Part shown: positions 25,201 through 36,934 of the stretch, in pieces
Layout: every line of letters begins with the position of its first letter
Position numbering within the stretch: position 1 is the stretch's first letter
NCBI GenBank assembly: GCA_037962975.1
Contig: CM075673.1
Coordinates: forward strand, 118,935,001-118,999,000
DNA: 64,000 bases
Direction of reading: 5' to 3'
From: Clitoria ternatea
Lineage: Eukaryota; Streptophyta; Magnoliopsida; Fabales; Fabaceae
Program-made: the position numbers and the translations under genes
Notes under the pieces: model-generated
Told to the model about the DNA's origin: nothing
Seen by the model: the letters and a program-made list of their open reading frames with translations, nothing else
The model's database searches: none

Positions 25201-26020
25201 GTGAATTATTATGAGTGTTGTGTCCTTTGAGGACTTGCATTCCAAGAAGTTTTGGAAATACGGATATCATGGTATGTTAAAAGAATTAAAGGCATTCATG
25301 CATCATAAGCATTCAGACGCACCATGGAATTTAGGGGTTCCATGATTGCCTACCCTGGTGGGGGGTTACTCTATGATGAGTTAAGCCCTATTTTGTTGTG
25401 TGCCATGAAGTGTAGGGATTCATGGTTTATGCAAAGACCTACTTATGATATTCGTGTACTTCGGTACTTAAGCGCCATGAAGTGTAGGGATTCATGGTAT
25501 ATGCTAAAGCCCTATTTGTGTCTCTATGAGACTTTTACTGCAGTATTCCCACCAAAACCAAATGGATCCAGCATGACATCATTTGACTAATTAAAGATCT
25601 ATTAAATGGACTTGTTTGGCATATTCATCATATCATTATGAGTTGTTGATTGCGTTTGTGCAATTTTATCTATTTTATACTTATTCTATATTCTGTCTCA
25701 CTCTTACATTAATTTTTACAGTGAACGACACGCAGAATGCAGAGTGATGCCATGATTGATGCCTATTTGAATTATTACTTGAACTTTGATTTTATGGGTT
25801 GTAATAAGTATAATATGTCATGTACCATTATTTTCTAAATCGTTTCCGCTACTTAAATATTTTCTTGAATTTAATTATTCACGACTAGTATGTATGATAA
25901 TTTTTCCGCTGTTATCAACTATTACATAAACTCTGAATTAAATTTATGAATTTTTAAAATGATCTTCGAAAAAGCGAAAAATTTACTCGAAAATTTTAAT
26001 TAATATTTCGGGGCGTTACA
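22262..26020 (+). repeat. 3' LTR of the nested chromovirus (3759 bp)
   Basis: Direct copy of 13786-17909 lacking one 367-bp tandem unit. It is followed by the target duplication ATTTA, after which the Tat-1 pol sequence resumes. Confidence 0.95.
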
Positions 26021-28293
26021 ATTTACGCCAGTGCTCACTCGGTTACGACAATACAACATGAGGTTGAACCCATTAAAGTGCACCTTTGCAGTCCCAGCTG
26101 GGAAGTTTTTGGGTTTCATGTTAACCCAGCGCGGCATCGAGGCCAATCCTGGTAAATGTCAGGCGATACTGGATATGCAAAGCCCTAAGAGCTTGAGGGA
26201 GGTACAGTCATTGAATGGAAAGGTGGCCGCTCTGGCTCGATTCATGCCCAAAATGGCGCATAGGTCCCTTCCTTTATACAAGGCATTGAAGAAGCACAAG
26301 AATTTGAATGGGTAAAGGAGCAAGAGCAAGCGTTCCAGCAACTCAAGGCCGTGTTATCAAGTCCACCAATACTGGTAAAGCCAGACCCTGGTGAATCCCT
26401 TATCCTATACTTGGCAATTTCTGATGAAGCCTTGGGTGTAGCATTGGTCAAGGAAACTCCAGAAGGACAGAGGCCAGTGTACTTCACTAGCAAAACATTT
26501 CAGGGGGCAGAGGGCAGATACCAGAAGATAGAAAAGGCCGCTCTTGTAGTTATATGGGCTTCATGAAGGTTGAGACCGTATTTTCATGCATATCCAGTTT
26601 TGGTAAGAATGGATCTGTCACTCCGTTCCATGCTTAGTAAACCGGACCTCGCTAGAAGGATGATCAAGTGGTCTATCAAACTTTTTGAATTCGAAATTTC
26701 TTATGAACCACGAGTGCCATTAAAGCACAAGTCTTGGCGGATTTTGTTGTAGAAATAACGGGGACGGATCCAGCTACACCTCGAGCACATTAGACTGTTT
26801 ATGTTGATGGGTCGTCAAATAATAAAGGTTGTGGAACTGGTGTTGTTGTGGAGAGCAACGACGGCGTACATTTGGAGATTTCCCTCCGATTCAATTTCAA
26901 AACCTTTAACAATCAAGCAGAATATGAGGCATGTCTGGCTGGACTCTAGGCAGCAATTGATATCGGTGCGACAAAGGTGACATTATGTAGCGACTCACAA
27001 CTAGTGATTTCGCAAATTCAAGGTGAATATCAGGTCTGCAAGCCCCAACTTCAATTGTGAACGAGTTGAAGGAGAGATTTGATGTGCTAGAGTTTAAGCA
27101 TGTACCGAGAGAGGAGAATACCAGAGCGGACATCTTATCAAGACTTGCAAATACAAAACAGCCTGGCAGTACAACGACGGTGGTTTAGAGCACGTTGACA
27201 TCGCCTAGCATTCCTTTGTTCCCTTCTCTTAACGCTATAATGGTTAATTACCCCTACGAGAATTCTTGGGTTATCCCATATATTCGTTATCTGGCTGACG
27301 GACAGCTTCCCACTGATGAGAAAGAGAGAAGAAGGGTGAAAAGGGAGTTGCCATATTTCACCATGGTCGATGGTGTTTTATACAGAAGAGGATTCTTTGT
27401 GCCTTATCTCCTCTGTTTAAAAGAGAGTGAAATACAAGGAGTAATGGAGGAGATACATGAGGGACAATATGGGCACCACGCCGGAGGAAGAAGCTTAATG
27501 AGAAAAGTCCTTAGGGCTGGGTATTGGTGGCCCACAATGAAGCAGGACTCAATTGATTTTGTGAAGAAGTGTGATGCTTGCCAGAGGTTTTCTAATCTTC
27601 ATCACACACCGGCCCAAGAGCTCTCTTCATCCGCGGTGTCATGGCCTTTCTATCAATGGGGCCTCGATATTTTGGGACCATTCCCAACCGCTCCAGGAGG
27701 CATTAAGTATCTGATCGTGGGAGTCGATTACTTCACCAAGTGGATTGAGGCAGAGCCGGTAGTGCATATCACATCAGCACGGACAAGGCGTTTTATATAC
27801 GAGAATATCATAGCTCGATTTGGCGTTCTAGGGCGGATTGTAACTGACAACGGTACCCAGTTCACAGATAGCATACCGTACTACGCCACATTCTTCTGCT
27901 AACGAATCCCCATATCGATTGACATATGGGGTCGAGGCGATGATTCCGGTGGAGCTTCAGACCAGATCGGCTCGAGTGGAATACTTTTTAGCTGGGGGCA
28001 ATGACGCCAATTTAGCATTAGAGCTAGACGTCCTCCATGAGTTAAGAGAAGAGGCTTTTGTCAGAGACCAGGCGATAAAGGTGAAGGCAGCCCTCCGGTA
28101 CAATAAGCATGTGCAATACAGAGCTTTTAATACTAGAGATCTTGTTTGGAGGAAGGCGAGTGTGGGGAATAAGTTCGCTCATCAAGGAAAATTGGCGCCA
28201 ACATGGGAAGGCCCTTATAGAGTTTCTAAGGTAACTGGAAAGGGATCATACCGGCTTGAGGAGCTCGATGGAACACCAATCCGCAATAAGTAG
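26021..28293 (+). pseudogene. Tat-1 RT tail, dual RNase H and integrase (3' part of pol)
   Basis: Continues the protein interrupted at 13780. Segments in order: RT thumb (NMRLNPLKCTF, FLGFMLTQRGIEANP), first RNase H (ILYLAISDEALGVALVKE, about 26390-26750), a second RNase H-like domain (YVDGSSNNKGCGTG type, DSQLVISQI, about 26790-27150) as known in Tat elements, then integrase with the GHHAGG...CDACQ zinc finger and core Asp residues in GLDILGPFP and VTDNGTQFTD. Right after NGTQFTD, about 190 bp present in the second Tat copy is missing, removing the catalytic Glu region. The C-terminal integrase module resumes at 27919 (YGVEAMIPVEL) and runs to a TAG at 28291 where the relative has Trp. A frameshift lies near 26030, another near 26310, and a TGA at 26564 replaces Arg. 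Confidence 0.88.
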
Positions 28294-28590
28294 AACACCC
28301 AGAATACTACAGCTAGTTGGTAAGACGACATGTACTCTTTTTCCTCACTTGAGTTTTTTCCCATTGGGTTTTCTCAAGAAGGTTTTAATGAGGCATGACC
28401 CCAACTACGCTCCCTTTGTAATATACATTCGATTTAATGAGAATACAGTTCATGAACTTATCACTCTCACCTTTCCTTTCTATGTTATGATTCATAGCCA
28501 TAGGCCATTGCGCATAAGGACCCCCAGGACGGATGATCTCAATCACATATTCTGTGAATTAACAATGTAACTCCTTGAGGGGTGAAATGG

Positions 28591-28880
28591 GTTGTAGGAT
28601 TGAACCGAACCCCATTTGAAGGCCCAGATTGTAGGATTAAATCGAACTCTGGGTAGGGTTAGTAGGATTAAACCGAACCCCGTTTAAAGGCTTGGATTGT
28701 AGGATTAAACCGAACCCCAAGTACGGTTAGTAGGATTAAACCGAACCCCATTTGAAGACTTGAGTTGTAGGACTAAACCAAACCTCAAGAAATGGGTTGT
28801 AGGATCTAACCTTTTTCAAGGTTGTACCGAACCCCACATGAAGGCTTGGATTGTAGGATTGAACCGAACTCCAAGTACAA
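28591..28880 (+). repeat. Tandem repeat downstream of Tat-1 pol
   Basis: About eight copies of a TAGGATTAAACCGAACCCC core spaced 30-45 bp apart, with alternating longer spacers. It sits between pol and the antisense gene, the same place as the arrays at 59365-60485 in the other Tat copy. Confidence 0.8.
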
Positions 28881-29338
28881 TCGCCGTCCTCATCTTTGAA
28901 ATAATTTCCACAGGACGGACGACTGCAAACACTGCGATATCGCGTTATAGAGATCGAATGAACTTTTTCACCCTCCAAGGAGTTAAAGGTAGCACTTCAC
29001 AACAGATATTTGCTTCCCAAAACACTTATACTTGGGGACAAAGCACGCGTGAATAATTCAATGTAATATTGTTTATCTGTTATGGTGTTTGTTATTTTCT
29101 CCGGGGTGCAAACTACGTTTTTAACGTTAACATAGTTAAACAGAGCGGTCTTGCGATTAATACAAAGGTAAAAGCATAGCATATATGTCTAAGTTATTTT
29201 ACAACCATACACTTGTCGCAAATGATAAAAGCAAAGTGAAGGAAAATTTCATTTATTTGAAGAAAAATTTTATACATATGAGTTCACAGAAACTAGAGCT
29301 GATCCTAGTACACAGCTGCAGAACAAAAAGTGCAAAAA

Positions 29339-32300
29339 TTAAGAGGCAGGCCCTTGAGTCTCCGTTATGGGCGCATCTGTTCCCCCCTCCTTAACTTCTC
29401 CACCTTGAGGCCCTTCAGCTTCAGTCTCTTGGCTGGTTGGAACGTTCTCCTGGACAATACTTTCAGGCCCCGGAGTGACTGGTGTTGGTTCCATGCTCTG
29501 GCCCTCTGGAAGAGGAGGCAATTCATAAAGAGAATCAGGAGGATCCATATGCAAGCCATCATTCTTCACCGCAACCAGTTTTCCTCCATGAAACTTGTAG
29601 AACGGATCTAGCCCATACAAGTTGAGTTTCAGGTCGGGATTGCGGTAGAAGACCTAATGAAGGGCTAAGCCGAAAGATTCGAAGGCTACATTCTTGCATA
29701 TTTGCAAAGCTTTGGCAACCTTAGCTTTGGAAGCAGCCAACTTCTTTTGAAGCTTGGTAACCTCTTCCTCCAACGGCCCAGCGCCCGCACTCCCCTTTTT
29801 TAGCTCTTCAATCTGAGCCTGCAACTCCTTCCTGAGGGCCTCCCACTCTCCTAAGCTTTTGCTGTGGCCGGCCTCCGCTGTTGCAAGATCTTCACTCAGC
29901 TTGGCGGATTTCTTCTTCTCAAGCTGGAGCTCTTCTTCCAGGAGGGGGATAGACTTGTTCTACTGCTGAAGTTTAGAAACTTACCGCTCCAAAGATTTGT
30001 TGGTGAAGTGGAGTTGGCTTATTTCTTCGGTCTTCTTCTCCAGTAGCTCCTTAGCCTTTTTCAGCTCTGACTCAACCTCCCTGGCAGTTTCCGCTTGCTT
30101 GGCCGCCCAGGCCTCCTTTACAGCGATGTCAGCTTTAAGTTTTCAACTTGTTCCATATAATATGCCTTATTGCTTAATGAGTCCAGCAGGTCGGAGAGTT
30201 CATCCAGTTGTGAGCGACCGGCCTTGCATGCGCCCCTAACTTCAGCAGCCTCGAGAGAAGGGCGGAGGCAATATCTTGCCTTAGGAAGTATGGGAGGCAT
30301 GGATCCCTGGAACCAGAGGTAGGGAGAAAGGAAGGACTCTTTCAGAGGAGAGCTAACCGGGGGAGGCCCGTTCTCTGACTCCGTCTCTGAGCCGGTGTGT
30401 GAAGGAGGGGCAGAGGAAGAGAGAACTGGTTTCTTCCCCTTGTCTTTCTTCATGCCAGTCTCTTCTAGAGTCCTCTAACGCTTTCTTGGAGACTCACCAG
30501 CAGAAGATTTCTTCTTGTCAACGGCCTTAACCAATACCCTATTCTTCTTCTTTTCAAGGACGGGCTGCTCTTGGTTTTCCTCTTCAACTTGAGGTTGCTC
30601 CTTATTCTCTTTCTCGTTATTGTTAGAGAATTCCATTAGGGTCAGGCAGCGGAAACACAAAGGATTCCCAAAAGAATTGCAAACACATATGTCTCAAAGC
30701 ATTATGCTAAATTAAAATTTTTAATTAGGCTTTACCTCTTGTAGACGCAGAACAAGTTCCTCGATCGAAGCAATTGTAACTTCGCCCTTAGGAGTTCACA
30801 CGAGCACTCCCACCAGAAAAACAGAGCTCTGAATGCTAGTACGGAAATTTGTTTATGGTCTAATTTCTGAGCAGCAGCCTATGAGCATCTCATGCTCTAT
30901 ATATAGGCTTAGGTCTTGACCTGAGCTCTCATTAAACATTGGGCTCCTGACTCATTCTAAATGAGTTAGGCCTAAATAGTTTTATTTTTAGTCCAACTAA
31001 AATAAAACTATCCTCGGGTGGGCTTACTCTATGTGTGTGACCCTATAGGTAAAATATTCGGTTATATTAATAATAAACTATTTTATTATTAATATAAAAT
31101 AAGAGCGGTATCTAGCAGTATATCATTATGTCCGAATATTATTTATCATCGACATGACCTATAAGTGATAATTATTTTATATATCTATTCTTTTGTCACG
31201 ATATCTAATTGAGCCCAAGGCATGGTCGTCGTCATCCTTGTATGGCCCAATTCATTTTACTTGATACCAGAGTAGACTTTATAGAATAAATATCTAATAT
31301 TTATTCGTCCTAGCATGGCCATGCATTTCATTAGTCTCACTCCATCAAGTGGCCCATAGATATCACTCCTGTCACATAGGAGAGACAAATTCCATCTACA
31401 TCACTCACATCCCTCTACATAATTTATCTATTGCCTAATCACAATCTTTATGGTCATCTTATTACAGATAACGTTTGATTGTATTAAAACAATAAACTCC
31501 TTATGTAGGAATCGTAGTGACTTCAGGTCGAAGGACTATATACCATTATCACATTGAGAACCGTTTATGACACTCTTGTAACGATCCATGCAACGTTCTC
31601 ATGGTGGGTCTGTCCAGTATAACATTACCCTTAATGTGTACCCGTGTAAAGACTTGATATCATATATCCATGATTTGTGAGATTAAATCATCAGTACATT
31701 TACACACTAATCTTAATGTATTTACATGTCCCCATGTAAATACTTGATTAGGGACGTTTTAGGAATAATTCTCATATGACCTATTATTCCAGGATAAATA
31801 GCATTTGTCTAAAACTGAAAAATACTAATTTTATTAATAAGTTAAAATTGATACATTAATAGCTCGTAGTGCATACACCAACACTTAACCTCTAGGAGAG
31901 TACATCATCCCCCACAGCGGATGTCAAGGGGATGATGGGAGCTTCAGCCTCGAAAGAGTTCCTCTTGGCTTGGATGCTGTTCTCATCAGAAGAGGAATCA
32001 TAATCTGCCAGCATCGATTTTAGGGAAAGCATGTCGGTGGAAGCTTTTTCAATTTGCTCTGTAAAACAAGGAAAGTCAAGTTAAAATACTAAAGGCAAAG
32101 CAGAAAATACAGAATGAATATGCAATGCACGCAGCTAGGAAATGGATATTACGGAGATATTTATTTCGGACATCGGCACTCCCCAGGAGATGCCTACAAG
32201 AGAACCCCTTAAGGGCCTTTGAGGCCGATTGCATGGCACTCAAAACTTCCATAGAGTGAGGGGAAAGTTCGGCCTTTTTAGTGTAGTAGGCACGGCTCAA

Positions 32301-33311
32301 CAATAGAAAATGCTTGTGCGTCCAGCTGATGGGGAATTTTGTGAATCCCTCCTTGTTGAGCCAGAAGACCGGCTTGTTTGCTTGCACTCGAATCTGCGTA
32401 TAGTAGTGCTTGAAAGAGCGCCCATCGATCTTCACAAATTCGGTGTAGGATTTGAAATTCACAATCCTTGAGTCACAACGGAGCGTTATGAACCTAAGAC
32501 CGTCCTTTTTGTTGGCACGACGAACCACTTGGCAATAGTAGAAGAGTTTGGCCACAGTGGCTGTGAAATTGAAGTGTTCCCCGAGAACCTCAAGGGCACG
32601 TACCAGGCCCCAACCATTAGGGTGCAATTGTGTGGAGGCGCAGTCAAGAAAATGAAGGACGGCCATCTGAAATTCTGTCATGGGGAAACGAACTCCCAAG
32701 TGCTGGAAGACAAAGTCATACATATATACCGACCTCTCCTCTGGAACTCGATGGCAGACTCATTCCATAGGCCGGGGTGCAAGGATGAGAAAACGGTCCT
32801 TGTATTTCTTTCTTGAGTAGACAGGGAATCGAGCTTCAACAGGATTGCCGTCCTCCCTTGCATGGTGCGAAGCAATATTCAAGAATTCTTCTTCGACCCA
32901 GCAGTACGGGTGCTCCCTATTTAACCTTTCCCAATTTAGCCGGTATGCAACAACGTTGACACACCCTTCCGCAGTCCGTAGAATCAATGTCTTTCCAGAC
33001 CCAGGGATCTCCATCTTATCTGACGCGTGTTGAAACGCTTCGGTGCTGTGATAAAAGGCAACGTCGTCAGAGAGGTAACCTTTAGCACTTGACCTACTGT
33101 CAGAGCGACTAGTAGCCCTCGAGTCGAAGGGACCCTCAGGGCGCCGCCGAACCACTGGCGCTCGCAAAGAGGAAGCTTCAACCCTCTCTGAGCGACGAGG
33201 CCCAGCCACAGGAAGATTCATAGGAATCCTCCCACCACGGTGGCTAGAGGGGGCACGCGAACTTAAGTTCCCCCTATTCGAGGTACCAGCGCTGCTCGGC
33301 CTAGGGCGCAT
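29339..33311 (-). pseudogene. Antisense gene of Tat-1 (gypsy-type putative transposase plus coiled coil), interrupted
   Basis: Runs opposite to gag-pol. From ATG 33311: Arg/Ser-rich N-terminus, a segment with NREHPYCWVEEE, then a domain containing FPMTEFQMAVLHFLD and LHPNGWGLVRALEVL, resembling plant 'putative gypsy type transposon' domains. A GT-AG intron at 32059-32152 splits after residues YL (phase 1). Downstream come a Ser/Pro/Glu-rich low-complexity part, a coiled-coil-rich region (29650-30150) and a C-terminus with YGLDPFYKFHGGKL. The copy in the second Tat element (60702-63350) is similar along its length, has the intron at the same place and phase, and codes for about 855 residues against about 870 here once intron and insert are ignored. 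Defects: TGA at about 32760 (Arg in the relative), TAG before the insert, later frameshifts, and the 1263-bp insert. Function unknown. Confidence 0.75.
30621..31883 (-). mobile_element. Solo-LTR-like insertion in the antisense gene
   Basis: A 1263-bp foreign block starting TGTTAGAG and ending CACCAACA on the plus strand (TGTTGG...CTAACA on the minus strand), fitting Ty1/copia-type LTR ends. It breaks the antisense reading frame, which resumes beyond it. A TATATATA element lies near 30898. Flanks GTTAT and CTTAA match in only three of five bases, so the target duplication is weak. Orientation is tentative. Confidence 0.65.
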
Positions 33312-33490
33312 GGTTGAAGTTGAAGCAACTGAAAATAATATGAAGGTAAGGGATAAGAAGGTTACCTAAGGAAGGAATAAAGGAAGGAAAAACTTTGCGA
33401 AAGGAAAGAACAACAACAGAGTCTTCAAAATTTGAGCAGAGGTTCACTAAGCTTAAAGGCAAAAGTAAGTTTCGAAACTTGCTAAGTTAC

Positions 33491-33499
33491 CCTTTTATA
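33491..33499 (-). promoter_or_regulatory. TATA box of the Tat-1 antisense gene
   Basis: TATAAAAGG on the minus strand about 180 bp upstream of the antisense ATG. The second Tat copy has TATAAATAG about 200 bp upstream of its ATG. Confidence 0.55.
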
Positions 33500-34027
33500 G
33501 GTAACGAAGAAGTACAGTGATCAGCCAAGAGTCGTGTCGTATGCCCCAAAACGCAACTTTTTAGATTTAAACGACCCCGTTGTTTCATGGTCCAAGGCGT
33601 GAAATTGTGATGCTTCATGAAAAGTTTCAAGCGAAATGGGCCCGCGGAAGCTAAAATCCAGGCCCAATAAGCCCAACCGACGGTTATTTTTTGAGCAATG
33701 ATGGCTCATGTTTTAAAAGGGCATTAATTGTCTAATCATTTCAGGTGCATTAAATGCATCCCAATAACTACTCGAATACCAAGAGTTACGATTTCCAAAA
33801 ACTCTTGGGATTTCCCTCGTTGTAAATCTTTGTCCAAATCCGCTATAAGGGCATCAAGAGGGCGGTTACATAATCCGTAGAATGGTTGCACTGACAGAAT
33901 ACCATCACACAGTCGACAAGAGTTTTGAATGGTATCTTTAGAGTATTTTACCGGCATCCAGGCTTCTTGAAGACTGTGTAGCTCGTATGAGCAACTTAAC
34001 AGTCCCTCATACAAGCTAGGGAACAAA

Positions 34028-34805
34028 TGATCCGGTCTAGATACCGGTCCCTACAGTTGTGACGTCAGCATGACCGTTCTAGAAGGGCAACTGGTATCAC
34101 AGGGCAGTATCTTCACACCGGTTATCCGCTCTTACATCTCCGTTCTCACTGCATCGGATACTTCATCCGTCCTCACTTCCCCGTCATATATAACCGTTTG
34201 CCTCAGTGTCACAATGAGATAAGAGGGGTTATAACTTATCAGCATGGATACTCTGCACAGCGGAATGTGCCAATATCACTTGCAGAAAGGAGTAGGTACG
34301 ATCGCAGGCGTGATGTACGGAAAAGGTGATTATCCTCCATCCCTGTGTTAGGGTCGTACACTGATAATTGACCTACCCCCTGTCACACTCTGAGTACTGA
34401 GCCACTTTGATTGACACTCTATACACGATATCAGAACCTATGGGCCCACCTGCATCCAACGATTCATTTCCTACGTCCAACTATAAATAGTATATTCCAA
34501 TACACATGCAAGGTTATGTTGTTCTAACTTACATCTTACTATTGCATTGCTTGAGTGTTCACTGAGTTCATATACACTCTTCTAACTTGAGCGTCTGAGA
34601 ATCTTCGTAGGTGACACCACCTTTCGCCCTCATCAACGTGAAACTCTGGTGTGAAGGATCTCCAGGACTACAAGGCCGGTTTCTCCCACTGAGAGGCCAG
34701 ATTATAATACCGGATACCCACTGTACTGGTGTATACATACTAAAATATACATACTTGTGTGGCTGGTCCCACACCGGATCGCTGACCCCGGTTCAGACCA
34801 GTTCA
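34028..34805 (+). repeat. 3' LTR of Tat-1
   Basis: 778 bp, same length as the 5' LTR, about 36 differences by eye, mostly transitions. Followed by target duplication GGAAT. The preceding AGGGAACAAA is a weak polypurine tract. Confidence 0.95.
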
Positions 34806-34810
34806 GGAAT

Positions 34811-36338
34811 TAATTGGCACATTTAATTATAGTAACCACATCAGATATTATTTTCCATTTAAAATGCAAATCGTAACTTCTGATTTTAATAAATAATTAA
34901 AAACTTTTGAAATATAAATAAAATTTCTAACAATTCTTTGGCTCTCTCATTAGAATAAGTGTACATGATGATTCTTGTGATTGCCTTGTAAGCAGGAACA
35001 GGACCATTGAGGTTCAACCTTTAAGGAAGATTAGTTGGGATACATCAGATGTAGTTTTCAATTCTAAAAGAATGAAATAATGTCTATTTAAAGCGGTTTT
35101 AATTTGTGTAATTTATATTTATATAAAAGTAAGTCATGTGCCTGGTTCAGTTTTTATATTACTTAAAAACAATTTTGTTAATGATAGGTACCCCTATATT
35201 GTTTTCATGAAGTTGTTGCCCCTCTTTGCACATTGTATACACTTTATCACATTTTCAACATTTATTGTCACAAAATGTATCAAAAAATTAACATTTATTA
35301 GATATATTTAAACAAATAAATATTCAATTTCCACGAAACTTCCAAATTAATAAAATATAAGATCAACAATACAAAAATATTAATAATAAAATATTAATAT
35401 AACAATTAAAAATAATAACAAAATAAAATTTAAAAATAAATAAATATTAGTGAATCAAAATTAACATATAGAAGATAATAAAATTAACAAAGGTTTATTG
35501 CTAATCATTTCACTACACTTAATAGAAGATTTTTTTAAATATAAATTTACAAGTATTAAAAAAGTTTAATTTGATTAAAATTATTAAATATATCTAAAAA
35601 TTTATAGTATTTTTTCAAATTTAACCTTAAGATTATTGAGATTCATCATTTTACTCTCCACTTCAATAAAGATAAGAAATACAATCTTTATATTACACAA
35701 TTATCATAGAAGAAATAAATTATCTAATCATTATTTCTCAAAAAGAGTTTAATGAAAAAGATTTGAAAATGATCCTATATTAATTTTACTATTTTTTATT
35801 CTATATCTTCTTCTTCTTCTTTATGCATCTATAAAATGTATATAATTAGTACCGTTGTTTATCAATATTCATATTCACTTTTTTATTAGCTAGGTTTATC
35901 ATTTTTAGACAAACTTACGAGGGTTTAGTCATATTAATATATTTGTTTATTGTTTAAAAAACGGTTAATTTTATTTTACTCATTTACAAACATTTTAAAC
36001 TTTTTTTATATTTTAATATTTATATTTAAAATTATCATATTTATAGGTTTCAAGAAGAAAATAAGCAACAATTATATTAAAGAAAAAAATTAGATGAATA
36101 TGTTGTTTATTTTTTTATTTTTCTTATTCTTCTTGCATAACACTCTTTAACTTGTTATACTTTTTATTCATTTATTAACACACAAACACATGTATACATA
36201 AAGTATGAAATAAAAATATTAATAGGGAAGAATGAAAACAGTAACATATAACACAAACAAGACAATATATTTTAATATTAAAACATTAGTAACATATTTA
36301 ATATTTACTAACAATAGAAAAGAAATTGATCTGGTCTT
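34811..36338. other. AT-rich spacer, nothing recognised
   Basis: Low-complexity A/T-rich DNA without long frames, retroelement domains or RNA genes. A (TTC)n-type tract lies at 35807-35822. Confidence 0.6.
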
Positions 36339-36544
36339 GATACCGGTCCCTGAGCTTAATGGTAATTTAACTAAAGTTCATTCTTAAAGATCGATGTCAC
36401 TTAACATCCAGTGTCTTAACACCAGACCTCCTGAATCACATGTAGGGTCGGAGTGTCCTTGTGATGCCCTGACCGCTTTTCAGGAATGAACGACTCTCCT
36501 CATAGACCAACACAAGATCTTTCTAGTTTGCTTTTGTCCTCACC

Positions 36545-36640
36545 CACACACTTCCCGAGAACTTCCCAGGAGGTTACCCATCTCAGAATTTCTACAAGTT
36601 AAGCACGCTTAACCTTGGAGTCCTTAAGTGATGGGCCACC
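36545..36640 (-). other. 5S rRNA-derived sequence
   Basis: On the minus strand it contains CCCATCA, ACTCC, GGTTAAGCGTGCTT and GATGGGTAACCTCCTGGGAAGT in the order and near the spacing of plant 5S rRNA, covering its internal pol III promoter region. The middle is diverged and the 5' quarter is absent, so it is not a working 5S gene. 5S-derived blocks are known in Cassandra-type short retroelements. Confidence 0.75.
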
Positions 36641-36922
36641 GAAAAGGCTAATGCATTTGTTGGTATAGGTAGTACGAATTCATTCCTTTAAGCTATCATC
36701 GACTGTATAGTCCCATACCTATACAGCCTTTAGATCCCTTTCATTCTAGTATGTATTCAGTTCGTTCATGTATCCCTCTTACTAGAAGCCTGCCAGGAGC
36801 CGCTCCTTGTCCGTACCTATGCACCGGCGATCACTCCCCGCCCTCAACAATGTCGGGATGTCACATGCCCACTAGCTTCCGCCTAGTTCATCCCTGACCC
36901 ATACCGTACTAAGAGAGACCAT

Positions 36923-36934
36923 GCTCTGATACCA
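36923..36934 (-). other. Primer-binding site, initiator tRNA-Met type, minus strand
   Basis: Plus strand GCTCTGATACCA is the reverse complement of TGGTATCAGAGC. It lies 4 bases from an LTR edge (TGACGTCC, 36939). Confidence 0.8.

Larger units (their letters stand above)
13786..26020 (+). mobile_element. Chromovirus (Tekay/Del-like Ty3/gypsy) nested in Tat-1 RT
   Basis: Bounded by long direct LTRs (13786-17909 and 22262-26020) starting TGTAACATCC and ending GGGGCGTTACA, with target duplication ATTTA at 13781-13785 and 26021-26025. Initiator-Met PBS follows the 5' LTR, a polypurine tract precedes the 3' LTR, and one gag-pol frame with a chromodomain-like C-terminus lies between. LTRs of about 4 kb and the chromodomain-type tail are typical of the Tekay/Del clade. 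By eye the LTRs differ by roughly 1-2% outside a 365-bp copy-number difference, so this insertion is younger than Tat-1. Internal region is only 4.35 kb because part of pol is deleted. Confidence 0.95.
10271..34805 (+). mobile_element. Tat-lineage Ty3/gypsy retrotransposon (Tat-1), split by two insertions
   Basis: Bounded by 778-bp direct LTRs (10271-11048, 34028-34805) that start TGATCCGG and end CAGTTCA, and by a 5-bp target duplication GGAAT at 10266-10270 and 34806-34810. Order: LTR, candidate PBS, gag, protease, RT, [chromovirus 13786-26020], RT tail, RNase H, second RNase H, integrase, tandem repeat, antisense gene (containing LTR-like insert 30621-31883), LTR. The second RNase H-like domain and the extra ORF after pol are hallmarks of the Tat lineage. 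Without the inserts it is about 11 kb. The LTRs differ at about 36 of 778 sites counted by eye (4-5%), so this is an old copy. Coding regions carry nonsense changes, a frameshift and an integrase deletion. Confidence 0.93.

Noticed and set aside
36545..36640. A functional 5S rRNA gene
   Set aside because: Only the middle and 3' parts match, with insertions and a diverged centre; not in a 5S array.
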